Of a stretch of DNA of 64,000 bases, positions 35,316 to 45,962 are shown piece after piece. Both the position numbers and the translations under genes were made by a program. Numbering within the stretch: position 1 is the stretch's first letter; the number at the start of each line of letters is the position of its first letter. Origin of the DNA: Nymphalis io (taxonomy: Eukaryota > Arthropoda > Insecta > Lepidoptera > Nymphalidae); the NCBI RefSeq assembly GCF_905147045.1, contig NC_065918.1, forward strand, positions 14,136,001-14,200,000, written 5' to 3'. Under the pieces are notes generated by a model that saw only the letters and a program-made list of their open reading frames with translations, did no database searches and was not told the origin of the DNA.

Positions 35316-35896
35316 CAATATTTATAGGTAGAATCGGAAATGTTTACAATTAAGTAATGATATGTATGTCTTTAGAGTAACCAAAAGTATTCTTATAGTA
35401 ATTACACGGATATTTTACACGAGGAAGATAATTTTCAATAACTTAATCAAATTTCAGAAAATACGGTCGATCTAAAAGATTAGCCACCTATTGATATACG
35501 AATGATATTAAAGTGCACAACTGTGTCCGCAAACATAGATGCTATCTTTAATCCCTCATGTTCATTATCCAGTAGTTTCAGACGCAATACCAACAGCTTT
35601 ACAAGCACAGCAAGCGGAGTATAACACCGCAAATTTGTAAATTTAGGGCTGAGGCTGAGAATTTCTTAACTCAAGCCTAAAATAAGAATTTCTAAGTCGG
35701 TGGCGGCTTTTAATCCCAGTTTAAACACGGGCTTCTAAAGTCATCAGTCCAATGAAGTAATCAAATTTCTTTTTCGACTTGCAATATGTATTTCAATACA
35801 AGTTCGAACGAGTTCGCATCGAAATTGAAAATACCATAACAAGTGATGCGAGAATCAGTGTAGCTTGATTTAAATTTGCATTACATACTCGTATTT

Positions 35897-36022
35897 ATAT
35901 GTCAGGTTCAAACCCAGAAAAGCATCGTTAAAGTTGTACATGTGATTGTTTTGTGTTTAATTTATCTCGTGTTCGGCGGTGGACGAAATTATTGCGATGA
36001 AACTTGGATGAGTCTAAGCATA
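35897..36022 (+). repeat. SINE-A copy, partial and diverged
   Basis: GTCAGGTTCAAACCCAGAAA (B box), TGTGTTTAATTTATCTCGTG and CGGCGGTGGACGAAATTATT match the SINE-A head-to-body order. The tail is missing; the RTE insertion begins about 20 bases later. Confidence 0.6.
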
Positions 36023-36049
36023 ATTGCATAATTCCTTCATAAAGTGTAT

Positions 36050-37233
36050 CAATCAACAGCCAATCGTTGTCCACTGCTGAACATAGGCCTCTCCCAAGGT
36101 GCGCCAAAGCTCCCTGTCCTCCGCCTTCCGCATCCAGTTGGTGCCCGCCACCTTCTTAAGGTCGTCGGTCCACCTGGCTGGAGGGCGCCCTATGCTGCGC
36201 TTGCCGATTCGCGGTCTCCACTCTAGGACTCGTCTGCTCCAACGGCCATCGGTCCTACGACATACGTGACCAGCCCACTGCCACTTCAGCCTGCTAATTT
36301 TGCAAGCTATGTCGGTGACTCCGGTTCTTTTCCGGATAATCTCATTTCTGATCTTATCCTTCAAAGACACTCCGAGCATAGCTCGCTCCATAGCACGCTG
36401 AGCGACTTTGAATTTGTGGACTAGTCCCGCAGTTAGTGTCCACGTTTCGGCACCGTATGTCATGGCAGGTAAGACGCATTGGTTGAAGACTTTCGTCTTC
36501 AAACATTGCGGTATAGATGACTTGAGGACTTGACGAAGGTTGCCAAATGCTGCCCATCCCAAGCGAATTCTTCGATCGGCTTCTTTCTCGAAGTTGTTCC
36601 TACCGACTTGTATTATCTGTCCTAGGTAGGTATATTCACTAACAACTTCGAGAAGTTTCCCCTCGACGTATATCGGTCCCGGCACGACATGCCTATTGAA
36701 CATGACCTTGATCTTGTCCAAGTTTATACCGAGACCGACACACCGGGAAGACTCGCCTAGGCTACGCAACATTTCGGTGAATTGTTCCAGCGACTCTGCT
36801 ATGATGACGATATCGTCGGCAAATCGAAGGTGTGAGATGTACTCGCCGTTTACATTGACTCCATATCTAGTCCAATCCAGCGTCTTGAAAACGTCTTCCA
36901 ACGCGCTGGTGAATAGTTTCGGGGATCCCCCTGTCTCACCCCTCTGCGCAGTTGGATCGCCTTCGTCTTACAGTCCTGGATGTGGACAGTCATTGTAGCG
37001 GCGTTGTACAGACATCTCAGTACCTCGATATATCTCCAATCGATATCTATATATATTCAATCGACATCTCTGCAATGAGTCGAGCACTGCCCAGGTTTCG
37101 ATGGAGTCGAAGGCTTTCTCGTAGTCCACAAATGCCATACACAGCGGCTGATTATACTCTTCGGTCTTCTGCACAATCTGCCGAACAGTATGGATGTGGT
37201 CCACGGTGCTGTAGCCTGATCGAAAGCCGTAAT
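36050..37233 (-). mobile_element. RTE-clade LINE, 5'-truncated, with TSD
   Basis: On the minus strand the RT pieces are YYGFRSGYSTVDHI, FVDYEKAFDSIETWAVLDSL (motif A), then after indels GGSPKLFTSALEDVF, HLRFADDIVIIAESLEQ (catalytic FADD), YTYLGQIIQVGRNNFEKEAD, YGAETWTLTAGLVHKFKVAQ and WQWAGHVCRRTDGRWSRRVL. The ORF ends QQWTTIGC and stop, about 15 bases from the element end. This is the C-terminal layout of RTE elements. A perfect 11-base TSD ATAAAGTGTAT lies at 36039..36049 and 37234..37244. Frame is broken near 36901..36990 by a deletion in the QGDPIS region and a small duplication near 37030. The endonuclease was lost by 5' truncation. Confidence 0.93.
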
Positions 37234-37255
37234 ATAAAGTGTATATGAAGTGTAA

Positions 37256-37559
37256 GAAGCCGAGATGGCCCTGTGGTAAGAACGCGTGAATCTTAACCGA
37301 TGATCGTGGGTTCAAACCCGGGCAAGCACCACTGAATTTTCATGTGCTTAATTTGTGATTATAATTCATCTCGTGCTTTACGGTGAAGGAAAACATCGTG
37401 AGGAAACCTGCATGTGTCTAATTTCACTGAAGTTCTGCCACATGTGAATTCTACCAACCCGCATTGGAGCAGCGTGGTGGAATAAGCTCCAAACCTTCTC
37501 CTCAAAAAGAGGAGAGGAGGCCTTTAGCCCAGCAGTGGGACATTCACAGGCTGTTACGG
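37256..37559 (+). repeat. SINE-A, full length, with TSD, abutting the RTE
   Basis: The tRNA-like head (GCCGAGATGGCCCTGTGGTA; B box GGGTTCAAACCCG) is followed by the complete body and CCCAGCAGTGGGACATTCAC, GGCTGTTACG. The perfect TSD ATGAAGTGTAA is at 37245..37255 and 37560..37570. The left TSD begins directly after the RTE's right TSD, so the two insertions are side by side with no other sequence between. Confidence 0.94.
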
Positions 37560-37570
37560 ATGAAGTGTAA

Positions 37571-39619
37571 ATAGAAACCTAAGCAACAGCTACATAAGAA
37601 ACTTCAAAAGTCGAAAATATACTTACCGGTTTCATGTTTATCCTTTGAAGTAATTTTGCAGTTAAAATATTTTAAAATATAGATACCATATATTTTAAAA
37701 ACGTAATAAAGCGGCCCTGACTATCGAAGTAGATTTAATCGTGCGACAAAAGTCTTTGTGCTCGCGTGCGTCCTTAAGGGCGTTATGCGTAATGCCAAGC
37801 ACTCAAGGGTATACATATATATGACTTAAAAATTAAAAATATAAAAATACAAATAAGATTAATAGATTGCGTAAAAGGATGAATATCGTCCGAGTGGGCA
37901 GATTATATCACGCCCATACTAATAATACTTTATATCCTAGAAGATAAAATAAAACTATACTTTATGTAGTTTTTAACTAGAGATCTAAATAACACATATA
38001 TATGTTTTAGAGGATTACGTATCGGCCCATACCCAAAAGATTTTAAGTGAAATCTGGCTAGGGAGTCCTTAATGCTTATGACATTCTGTTAATAGTAACT
38101 GTATGGTCATCAACATCATAAAGAAAATGCCCTCATGGGGCAAGTTAAGTTTTTTGGAAAACGACTCAAGTATTCAAATTATTATCTTATTCAAAAAGTT
38201 ATCATCGTTTTAAATGGTATCGCAATTAAATATTAGTTACATCATTTACTGATTATCTTAAATTTTATCATATTAATATATAACACATTTAATTAGGGAT
38301 GAAAAGGTTTCGTAGAATAATTATAAGGAAATATTCAAAATTTATTCATAAAGTAAATTGGTTTACTGAATGTAAAACAGAGAATCAGTGTGTGACATGT
38401 TTTCGACATTTTAACGTATGAATTCGTGTATTAAGCTAGAAACTCAGTCTTCTCTCTTGTTCTCTACACATTATCTACTGTACTACGTACAATGAAATGA
38501 ATAAATCCCTTTTTATTATTTATATATATATATATATATTGTAATCTTGTAAAATACCTTATATACAATATAATGTTAATACAAACAAAAAAAATATAGT
38601 TAAAAAATATTATTAATACAAAACTTTGTGTTATAAGGTTTTGTTTCTCAGGTCTGATGTGCTTATTTCCCAATACGGTGGTGGATTTATGACATTCAAT
38701 AAGTAAGTGTAACTCTTATATATTTAATAAAGATTTTTGACTTTGACTTTTGCTTAGAAATAGTTAAAAAATAAAAAGTATTTGACGCAAATACGTCTTC
38801 AATCTCATTTATCTGTACTATGTCAATTACAAAATTGTATGTATATATAATATGTGTATTACAAAAGCCCAACACGTATTTAACGTGACGTTTTAAGGAT
38901 GGCAATAAATTAAAATTTACGACAGCTGCTTCTATCAACGTGAAAGTTTGAACGTTGGAATATGTATATATTTCATTTATTTTTGATACTTTCTTGTGAA
39001 TTAATATTCAACAAATACGAGTTGCTTGCTGGTAGACAATACGATTTGTAGTATCTTCTTGCCTTTATCAGATTCGAAGCCTAGAGAAGATTTATATATG
39101 TGTCGTTCAAAATGTGGAAACACTGTCCAATGTCAAATTGAAAACATTTTGTTATTGTTTTTGAACAGGTAAGGGCGGATTTTTCTATCGTTTTGTGTTA
39201 TTTTCTTTATTTAAAAAAATTTTGACTTGTAGACAGTTCTTGTATAGAAAATTTGTCAAAACGTCAATTATATTATTCTGATAAAAGTAGGAAAGGCATC
39301 GTTAAATTAATCAAGCACTCTTATTAGCACTTTTGAATCTTCATCAAATCAACGAATACGAATGTCAAGCGTTTTTAAATTGTCTTTTGTTTTTCGGTCC
39401 TGTAGTTTGCAGCCCTTGCTTTTATTGTATTTTCATATCGGTTTATAGTTTTATGTTCCCGCATGTTTTAATTTCCAGGCAATCAAAATTTGATTGCAAA
39501 TTATTATTTTTATTATTATTTTGTCTACAATTTGTTTTGCGTCAGTTGTTTGAGTTATTGTTCTAAATTGATTTATTAAGCAAAATAATATTACAGCTTG
39601 TAAATTTCCTATAATGGTA
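37571..39619. other. AT-rich non-coding sequence
   Basis: A (TA)n tract lies at 38519..38540. A strong donor-like CAG|GTAAGG occurs at about 39168 (plus) without a clear acceptor. Open frames here have AT-biased composition and I see no domain. Confidence 0.45.
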
Positions 39620-39735
39620 TACATGTTCTAAAATTTCCACTGACACATGCGGACTTCAGGTAAACACAAAATACACATGAATTAATCTTCGGTTAGTATT
39701 CACGTAGTCCAGTCACTGGGATTCGTTATATGTTT
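39620..39735 (-). repeat. SINE-A head fragment, old
   Basis: Minus-strand remnants: TGACACATGCGGACTTCAGG, AATCTTCGGTTAGTATTCAC and AGTCCAGTCACTGGGATTCG follow the order of the SINE-A 5' half. Confidence 0.45.
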
Positions 39736-40079
39736 TAAAGATCATAATAAATATTTTTTTATACATTCCTGCAGTTAAACATAATTAAACAGCAATAATT
39801 ACTTTTTAAGATTAAGTGTGTAACATTACAAGTGAATAAAACTCTAGCCTTTAAACGAGACTGTTGTTTTATTTCTTTTCTCGTAGTGGTAAGAGCAGGT
39901 GCTTAGAGGTTAAAAACCTTCAAGGGTCATGAGCAGGAAGCACGTCTTTCATATAAAAAGTAAAAGAAACGCAGTCGACGATATAACCGAGTTTTAAAAC
40001 ACATAGTAAAAGTAAAAATGTATTTTTTTTATAGTATTTTAATCTTACATCTCTCTGTATCAGAAGTTTTGAATTTTCC

Positions 40080-40112
40080 AGTGTTAACAATCCCGTGCCT
40101 CGGAAAGCAACA
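40080..40112 (+). repeat. SINE-C short fragment
   Basis: AATCCCGTGCCTCGGAAAGC matches the block in 10695..10880 (CCCGTGCCTTGGAAAG) and in the minus strand of 28780..28985. Confidence 0.5.
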
Positions 40113-40264
40113 CGAATGAAAAAACTAGTGACAATTATACATAATTAAACGCACACGGACGTCGATTAATGTAACACCATATCGACTCATTACAATTTTC
40201 CAACTTAAGAATTAAAGTTAATTAATTATGATTTAAAATAGAAGAGAGTTAGTGAGAGTTCAAT

Positions 40265-40400
40265 TGTTGTAATGCAAATGTGACTTTGATCATCCGATCC
40301 GATCTTCATGAAATTGCATACTCAATAACAGGGTTACAGAAAAGGACATAGAATAACTAACAAACGAACGCGGGGCGGCCGCGCCCTCGTACAAGGGTGA
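40265..40400 (+). repeat. Lepidopteran non-coding repeat end
   Basis: GATCCGATCTTCATGAAATT, GAATAACTAACAAACGAACG and CGGGGCGGCCGCGCCC form the kind of GC-spiked end found in high-copy non-coding repeats. No coding capacity. Confidence 0.4.
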
Positions 40401-40525
40401 AGAAAGAAACATCAAAACTGGTGGTGGTAGAAAGGATTTGTAATTAAACAAAAAATAAAAACAAAAAAATAACTTTTTTAAATGAAATAAATATATTTTT
40501 CATATTATTTTAATACTATACAACA

Positions 40526-40567
40526 ATGAAGTGTACACGCATTACGCACTCACAAGGGAGAAGATAG
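40526..40567 (+). CDS. In-frame upstream ORF (13 aa)
   Basis: ATG at 40526 in the context ACAACAATGA opens MKCTRITHSQGRR and stops at TAG (40565..40567). The stop codon is immediately followed, in the same frame, by the ATG of the 35-codon membrane ORF. Read-through would give one 49-residue product. Its existence depends on the region being transcribed. Confidence 0.25.
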   Translation: MKCTRITHSQGRR

Positions 40568-40675
40568 ATGTACGAGAAAACCGTCCTGCTTTTCGCCATC
40601 ACGGCATACGTCCTTCTTTGTTTCTTCGTCATTGGATCTTACGTCCGTTTATATTATATTCGTTCAATGAAATAA
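40568..40675 (+). CDS. Candidate micropeptide, single transmembrane segment
   Basis: Thirty-five codons read MYEKTVLLFAITAYVLLCFF followed by VIGSYVRLYYIRSMK and TAA. Residues about 5 to 26 form one hydrophobic helix bounded by Lys4 and Arg27, giving a short N-terminus and a basic C-terminal tail. Codon choice is strikingly C-ending for this AT-rich window (ACC, GTC, CTG, TTC, GCC, ATC, ACG, TAC, GTC), which is a coding signature, not chance AT sequence. I recognise no family. It could be a small integral membrane protein encoded in an otherwise non-coding transcript, or the last exon of a larger gene, though the TAG directly before the ATG argues against an in-frame upstream exon continuing through. 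Confidence 0.4.
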   Translation: MYEKTVLLFAITAYVLLCFFVIGSYVRLYYIRSMK

Positions 40676-41099
40676 ACAAGTTGAAGCATTGCAAACAAGT
40701 TGAACAGGCGCACCGATGTTAGTTGCAAACAACAATATTATTGTTTACATAAATTACGAAACTTTGTTGATCGCATAAACTATTACCAACTATGCTTATC
40801 CGTGGAACACTTGGAATATTGAAATCTCAAACGAAAACTCTGAAATTTAGTCTGGATCGGATAGTCCAACGAAATTGTTCGTGTAATACGCTCGTACTTT
40901 ACTCTTAATGAATACATGAATCAGAGTAACTTAAAATAAAATCATAATTCCATCGTGAATGAGCTGTTTTTCAATTAATCAATGCTCTATAAGCATACTT
41001 CAATAAAAATCAAAATATACAATCTAATCAAATAATATCGATTTTATAATTCAACATAATTGAAATAATTAAATAAGATGTGTTGGCCGGTTATCGGGT

Positions 41100-41285
41100 C
41101 ACGTATGCGCGAAGACAATCACAATACGAACATCACAGATCTAGTTCCATTACCGATGTGCTGCAACCCGTGGGACATAATGTGTTCAGTCCTTTGTGCC
41201 TGTAATTACACAAGCGTAGTCACGCTGCAAACTCTGATACAATAATGCATTCCCTCCAGTGGGATAAGCCCTCGTAAGTAGATCA
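41100..41285 (-). repeat. Family B copy, old
   Basis: Minus-strand: CGATGTGCTGCAACCCGTGG, GACATAATGTGTTCAGTCCT, TTGTGCCTGTAATTACACAA and ATACAATAATGCATTCCCTC. Diverged and gapped. Confidence 0.5.
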
Positions 41286-41788
41286 TCTGAACGAGGCTTT
41301 ATCGTTGGTCTGAAATAAGCCCAGTGTTTTTTATTTTATTTTATTAAGGACCATCAGCAGTCACCACACTTTTACATATAATAAAAAAAACAAATACATT
41401 CAACTTACATAAAATGTGCGACTTTTAAAGACGGCCACAACGTGCATATTAAGGTATAGTATAAACAGATTATAACATAAGCAATATTTTTTATAATACT
41501 AAATTACCAAAATTTGTTACCACATTTCTATAGAAAAAATAGTAATAAAAATAAATAAATAATAACAATTAATAACATTGAAAAGAAAGCTGTAAATAGT
41601 ATAATTAATGAGTGCACTTATTTCATTTATCACATTAAAAATGTATAATAAAATAATTTAAATAAGAAAACAATAAATAGTAATTAATTAAAAATTTCAA
41701 AATTTAAGTTGAATAATAATAATAACTTTAAATACATTTTTTCATTACTTTCTTAAACAAACATGCTTGCAACATATGTTTTTTGTAA

Positions 41789-42067
41789 TTAGAATTCTAA
41801 TAATAACTTCAGATTTTTTTTGTATTTATTAATGGAGTCCTCAAATATGTCAACTGACATTGAGTATTTATTATACATTTTACAAGAATCAAAGAATTTT
41901 ACAAGAGGTGCATTTTGTCCTAGTTTAGTTTTAGATGGTCTAATGTAAAATACACTTATTGGATAACGTGGACATACTTTCCTAGGCACATTGAAATTTA
42001 TTCCCCTGAGAATTTGAGGGCAGTCAATTCTATTTCTGACTATTTTGTACACGAACAAAAGATCCAA
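41789..42067 (-). pseudogene. CR1-like ORF2 C-terminal region
   Basis: The frame reads DLLFVYKIVRNRIDCPQILR then INFNVPRKVC and ends LKLLLEF with a stop. This fits the post-RT C-terminal extension of CR1/Jockey-type ORF2 proteins. It is separated from the RT frame at 42242 by a frameshift and about 170 bases of degraded sequence. Confidence 0.7.
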
Positions 42068-42241
42068 TTATAAAGAATTCTACGATTTGAAAGGCTGTAC
42101 ATGTTATAAAATGTTATTGGGTCTTTGTAGTTATAATTTTGTTTTGAACCTTAACTTGAAAAAGTGAAATGATGCAAAAATCTTTTTTGTACTCTCTCAA
42201 TTTTTAGTTGATTCACGTTATAATATGGTGACCATACTGTA

Positions 42242-43201
42242 CTACAATATTCTAGGATGCTTCGCACGTATACATTGTATAACATTTTTTTTTGTTGACG
42301 CGTGTTTAAATATTTTGGCATTTCTTATTAAGAAACCCAAATTTCTTGAAGCTTTTGCAGTGATGCTATCTAAATGCGGCGAAAAAGTTGGCTTTGAATC
42401 TAAAATGATGCTCAGATTCCGAATTTGTGTAACTTCTTTTAAAATGCATCCCTGAGTGCAATAATCTGATGGGATGTTTTTTATATTGCGGGTGAACTTT
42501 ATATGAAAACATTTTTCGGGATTCATTATCATTTTGTTCATTTCACACCACTTATGTAAAGCGTTTAAATCTTCTTGAAGTTGTACACAGTCTAAATTAC
42601 TTTTAATTGGTTTAATAAGTTTCAAATCATCTGCAAAAAGGAAAACTTCACTATGCTTGATTGTATTGATTACATCCCTTATGAAAACATTGAAAAACCA
42701 TGGACCCTTGTGGAACTCCAGAACTGACTTTGTAAGAGATAGATCGAAAACCACTTACAACAACGTATTGTGTATGATCGTTTAAATACGATTTAAGCTA
42801 ATCGAGTAAAGATCCAACTATTCCGTAACTAGATAGTTTTTTTGTAATAGTGTATTATGACATAATCTATCGAAGGCTTTCGAAAAGTCTGTGTAGATAG
42901 CATCGACTTGTATTTGATCGTCCTTTAACATCATAATACGGTCTGTATATGCCACCAGATTAGTATTTGTCGATCTGCCTATTACAAAACCGTGTTGATT
43001 ATTGTTTTGGTGTTACTTAAAATAAAAAGTAAGGTGCGGAAGAACCGAAGCTTCGAAAGTTTTGGCAATTACTGGTAAAATAGACATTGGCCTATAATTT
43101 TCAATTTTATCTACATCACCGGATTTGTGGATTGGAACAACCTTTGCAACTTTCCATTTCAAGGGAAATATCCTTGTTTGCAGACTCTTTTTAAATATCA
43201 A
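42242..43201 (-). pseudogene. CR1-like reverse transcriptase domain, broken
   Basis: RT motifs in order on the minus strand: KVAKVVPIHKSGDVDKIENY with RPMSILPVIAKTFE, HGFVIGRSTNTN, IYTDFSKAFDRL (motif A), a degraded PQGS box, FNVFIRDVINTI, FLFADDLKLIKPI (catalytic FADD), then LNALHKWCEMNKMIMNPEKC. Stops occur between 42755 and 43012. The catalytic Asp residues are still encoded but lie in different frames. Confidence 0.88.
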
Positions 43202-43278
43202 GCATAACGGAGGGCTGAATTGATTAGCACATATCTTCAGGAATATAGGTGGGATGTCATCTGAGCCTGTGCTTTTGT

Positions 43279-44672
43279 TTACTTTAAATGATGTTTTATT
43301 AATTTTCTTGTAATATGCAAATGATTCAGAAGAGATGTGCCCATCCAGTCATTCCCTCGCTCTTCTATGATGGTTTGTGATAGTGGATTGTATACTGCTG
43401 AAAAATTCGACACAAACGCGTTACAAATTTTGATTTCACCCTCTACATTTTTACCCTGCATGTACATATTATTAGAATAACTATTATGTTTTTTATTTTT
43501 TAACAAAATCCAAAAGTATTTCAGATTCTTGCCTATACAATCTTCAATATTTTTAATGTAATTATTGTAGCATTCCTTTGATTGCACCCTACAACGTTTA
43601 CTTAATATTTGCAATGATATTTCATCTAACGGATTGCCGTATGATTTGATTTTTTTTAGTAGCTTATGTTTTTCTTTTAATATTTTGATAAGACATCTTG
43701 TAAACCACGGTAGGTTCTTGTTTCCGTTGGATTTACATTTAGGTACATAGTTATCTATAATTTCATATAGTCTCCGGTAAAAGATATCGACCATTACGTT
43801 AACTGTACTGCAATTTTTGAATTCATGTAGCCAGTTAATTTCACCCAGTGCACTATTTATCATATCATAATCTGCCTTGAAAAAATTCATTCTTATTTGT
43901 TCTGTGTTATTATAAATTCCTTTGGATGACGTGTTATTATGAATAAATATCTCTAGCGGTGGATGAAATTGATCGGCTGGTACCAGAGGTATAAAATTCC
44001 GCGACACTTTAATGTTATTATTATCACTCAAAACTAAATCTAGTATTCTATCATTGCAGTTGCTAACATTGTTGTGTTGAGTGAAATTGTTGAGATATAC
44101 ATAATTTACAAATTCTTTCGCTACATTAACGTTATTTTTATTAATGTAGGTGACATCCGTTTCGTTTGGAGACCATTTTATGCAGCTTAGATTAAAATCA
44201 CCGACGACAACAATATTTTTAATGATTTCGGAGATCTTGTTGTGATTTTCTATGTAATGAGTAAGAATGTCAATTTTGTAAATGGAGGAAGGTAAATCGC
44301 ACATATATTAATTCCACAGCAGCTACTATTCGCTAGTTGAACTCTTACCCATAATTCCTCACATTTACTTTCATATGTTTTTAGTCTGTACGAGTTAAAT
44401 TTTTTCAACACTACCACTAATACACCACCACCTTCTTTATTTTTATGGAAGGTTGAATTTTCTCTATCTTTTCTGTAGACAATATACCGGTTATCAAACA
44501 GTTCGGAGTCGTTGATTTGGTTGTTTAGCCAAGTTTCTGTCAGTATTATAACATCATGGTTACAGCTCAAAAGGTTACATAGAAACTCGTGGGTTTTAGT
44601 ACGAAGCCTTCGCACTTTTTGGTAATATATAGATACCGGAAAGAATTTTATGAGTTTTCTCTTGTCTATCAT
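43279..44672 (-). pseudogene. CR1-like AP endonuclease domain, one frameshift
   Basis: The first part (44672..44250) has VIILTETWLNNQINDSEL (TETWL catalytic Glu), YIVYRKDRE and GGGVLVVVLKKF. A frameshift at about 44300, within the NICAIYLPPS stretch, moves to the second part (44304..43279) with VVVGDFNLSCIKW (GDFN box), DRILDLVLSDN and LVPADQFHPPLEIF (catalytic His region). This is the standard order of APE-type endonucleases in non-LTR elements. The remainder links to the RT. Confidence 0.88.
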
Positions 44673-44829
44673 GCATTGAACATTTCCTATCTTATTCTAA
44701 CTTATCTAAAGTTGATTGATTTTTCATCTACTGTTCTATACTGTTTATTTCTTCTCTAAATGATTTGAATTCTTCCTGTATCAAATCTCTTAGTATACTT
44801 CTAATATCTATTAATAAACCAGTTCTCAT

Positions 44830-45173
44830 ATTTCATTATTAATTATATCTCTAATGTCTCGTTTTGTTATTTGTATAACTTTAGGAGAAGAAGAATTAGA
44901 TTTACAATCAGTAGTTGTAAATTTATTGTTTTCAAAAGTCTAGTTTTCTTAACCCTTGTTGTAATTGTATTATTTACACGGCGTCGGCTATTAGCTTTAC
45001 ACTCGTGGCAAACCCAAGTCTCATTACTATCGATATCATCAATACTGGTGATGCATACTTTATGGTAGATTTTTGTACATAAGGCACAATTAAGATTGTC
45101 TTCCTCTTTTACTAACACTTTGCACTTGGTGCATACTGATTCTGTTCTTTTATTAACATTTTTTTTGTGGCAT
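44830..45173 (-). pseudogene. CR1-like ORF1 fragment with PHD finger
   Basis: From an ATG at 45173, an A run one base short shifts the frame. Then KRTESVCTKCK, EEDNLNCALCTKIYHKVCIT and SNETWVCHECK give the full Cys4-His-Cys3 ligand set of a PHD finger. Downstream, around 44720..44830, a helical stretch IRSILRDLIQEEFKSFREEI looks like a coiled coil. ORF2 begins only about 150 bases after that, so ORF1 is much shorter than typical CR1 ORF1 and lacks any esterase-like domain; an internal deletion is likely. Confidence 0.75.
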
Positions 45174-45538
45174 AGTTAGTAATGAAATAATGCGTCAATA
45201 TAAGTTTTCCTATTTTTCTTCACTTGAAATATATGTCATATTTCAAGAAGAAAAAAAAACATATATATATAAAAAATACAAGTTGGAATGAGTAGGCGTA
45301 GCTGTTCGTTTGTAAAAGTAAATAGAAATTATAAGGGAGAATATGATTCAAATATTTCAATTTGTTATGAAACTGAGTTGAGAACTTCGAATACTTTAAT
45401 ATTTTTCTTAGATGTTTACATTACTGGTTAATTAGGTTTCATTAAAATATAAAATAACTTTAGTATATTCGCTCTTTGCGGTTGTAACGACGACATAATT
45501 AAGGTAATTTGGATTGGATTATATTATTTTTGGATTGG

Positions 45539-45540
<2 letters not shown>

Positions 45541-45583
<43 letters not shown>
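45541..45583. repeat. (TA)21 microsatellite
   Basis: Uninterrupted TA tract, flanked on the left by two copies of TTGGATTGGATTATAT and on the right by ATCCAAAT. Confidence 0.95.
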
Positions 45584-45585
<2 letters not shown>

Positions 45586-45755
45586 AAATCTATTAATCAA
45601 TTTTTGAGTTAATATCTTAATAAACCTTAACTCTTAAACTTTTAGGTACATTATTAAATATTTTGATGCACATTATGTAGCATTCTTTTTAATGAGGACA
45701 GTGCCAAGGCGGCAATAAAAACCTAGTAGGATCTCTTATTACAAGATCACCTGCC

Positions 45756-45962
45756 TTATAGCATAAGTGTGGATACTTTATTACACATGACTACATCCAT
45801 AATATACAATCTGGCAAGTGTCAAGCTTTTGTTATCTTTAAAAATTGGTCTACATAAATCTAACCCGCTATGAAGTGTCCTATCTACAAAGCCATACCAG
45901 CTACAAAATATAGCAAAAAAATTAAACAGTAAATGATCAATAGTTGAGGTCTTTGCAGACAT
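45756..45962 (-). pseudogene. Possible LINE C-terminal remnant
   Basis: The frame includes DLCRPIFKDNKSLTLARLYI followed by MDVVMC. This resembles the post-RT motif of Jockey/CR1-type elements (Arg/Pro-x-Phe-x-x-x-x-x-Leu-Thr-Leu-x-x-Leu-Tyr-Ile). The upstream residues do not align obviously. Tentative. Confidence 0.35.

Larger units (their letters stand above)
41322..45173 (-). mobile_element. CR1-like LINE, near full span, multiply broken
   Basis: Minus-strand order: ORF1 start (ATG at 45173, one base out of frame in an A run), a PHD-type zinc finger, a short coiled-coil-like stretch, the ORF2 endonuclease (44672..43850), reverse transcriptase (43260..42250) and a C-terminal segment ending at 41789. 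A 3' UTR runs to an A-rich (TAAAA)-type tail at 41322..41345. ORF2 is interrupted by at least four frameshifts or stops. It is an immobile fossil, but all domains are still readable. PHD-bearing ORF1 is known from CR1-type non-LTR elements. Confidence 0.85.

Noticed and set aside
35565..35640. Short frame reading SLIPHVHYPVVSDAIPTALQ
   Set aside because: About 31 codons only, no splice signals, poor start context. The resemblance to cuticle-protein composition is too weak to report as a gene.
36044..36226. Plus-strand frames antisense to the RTE
   Set aside because: Mirror frames of the GC-rich RTE coding sequence.
39120..39175. Strong donor CAG|GTAAGG on the plus strand
   Set aside because: No matching acceptor or coding-like sequence upstream; an isolated donor motif is expected by chance in 64 kb.
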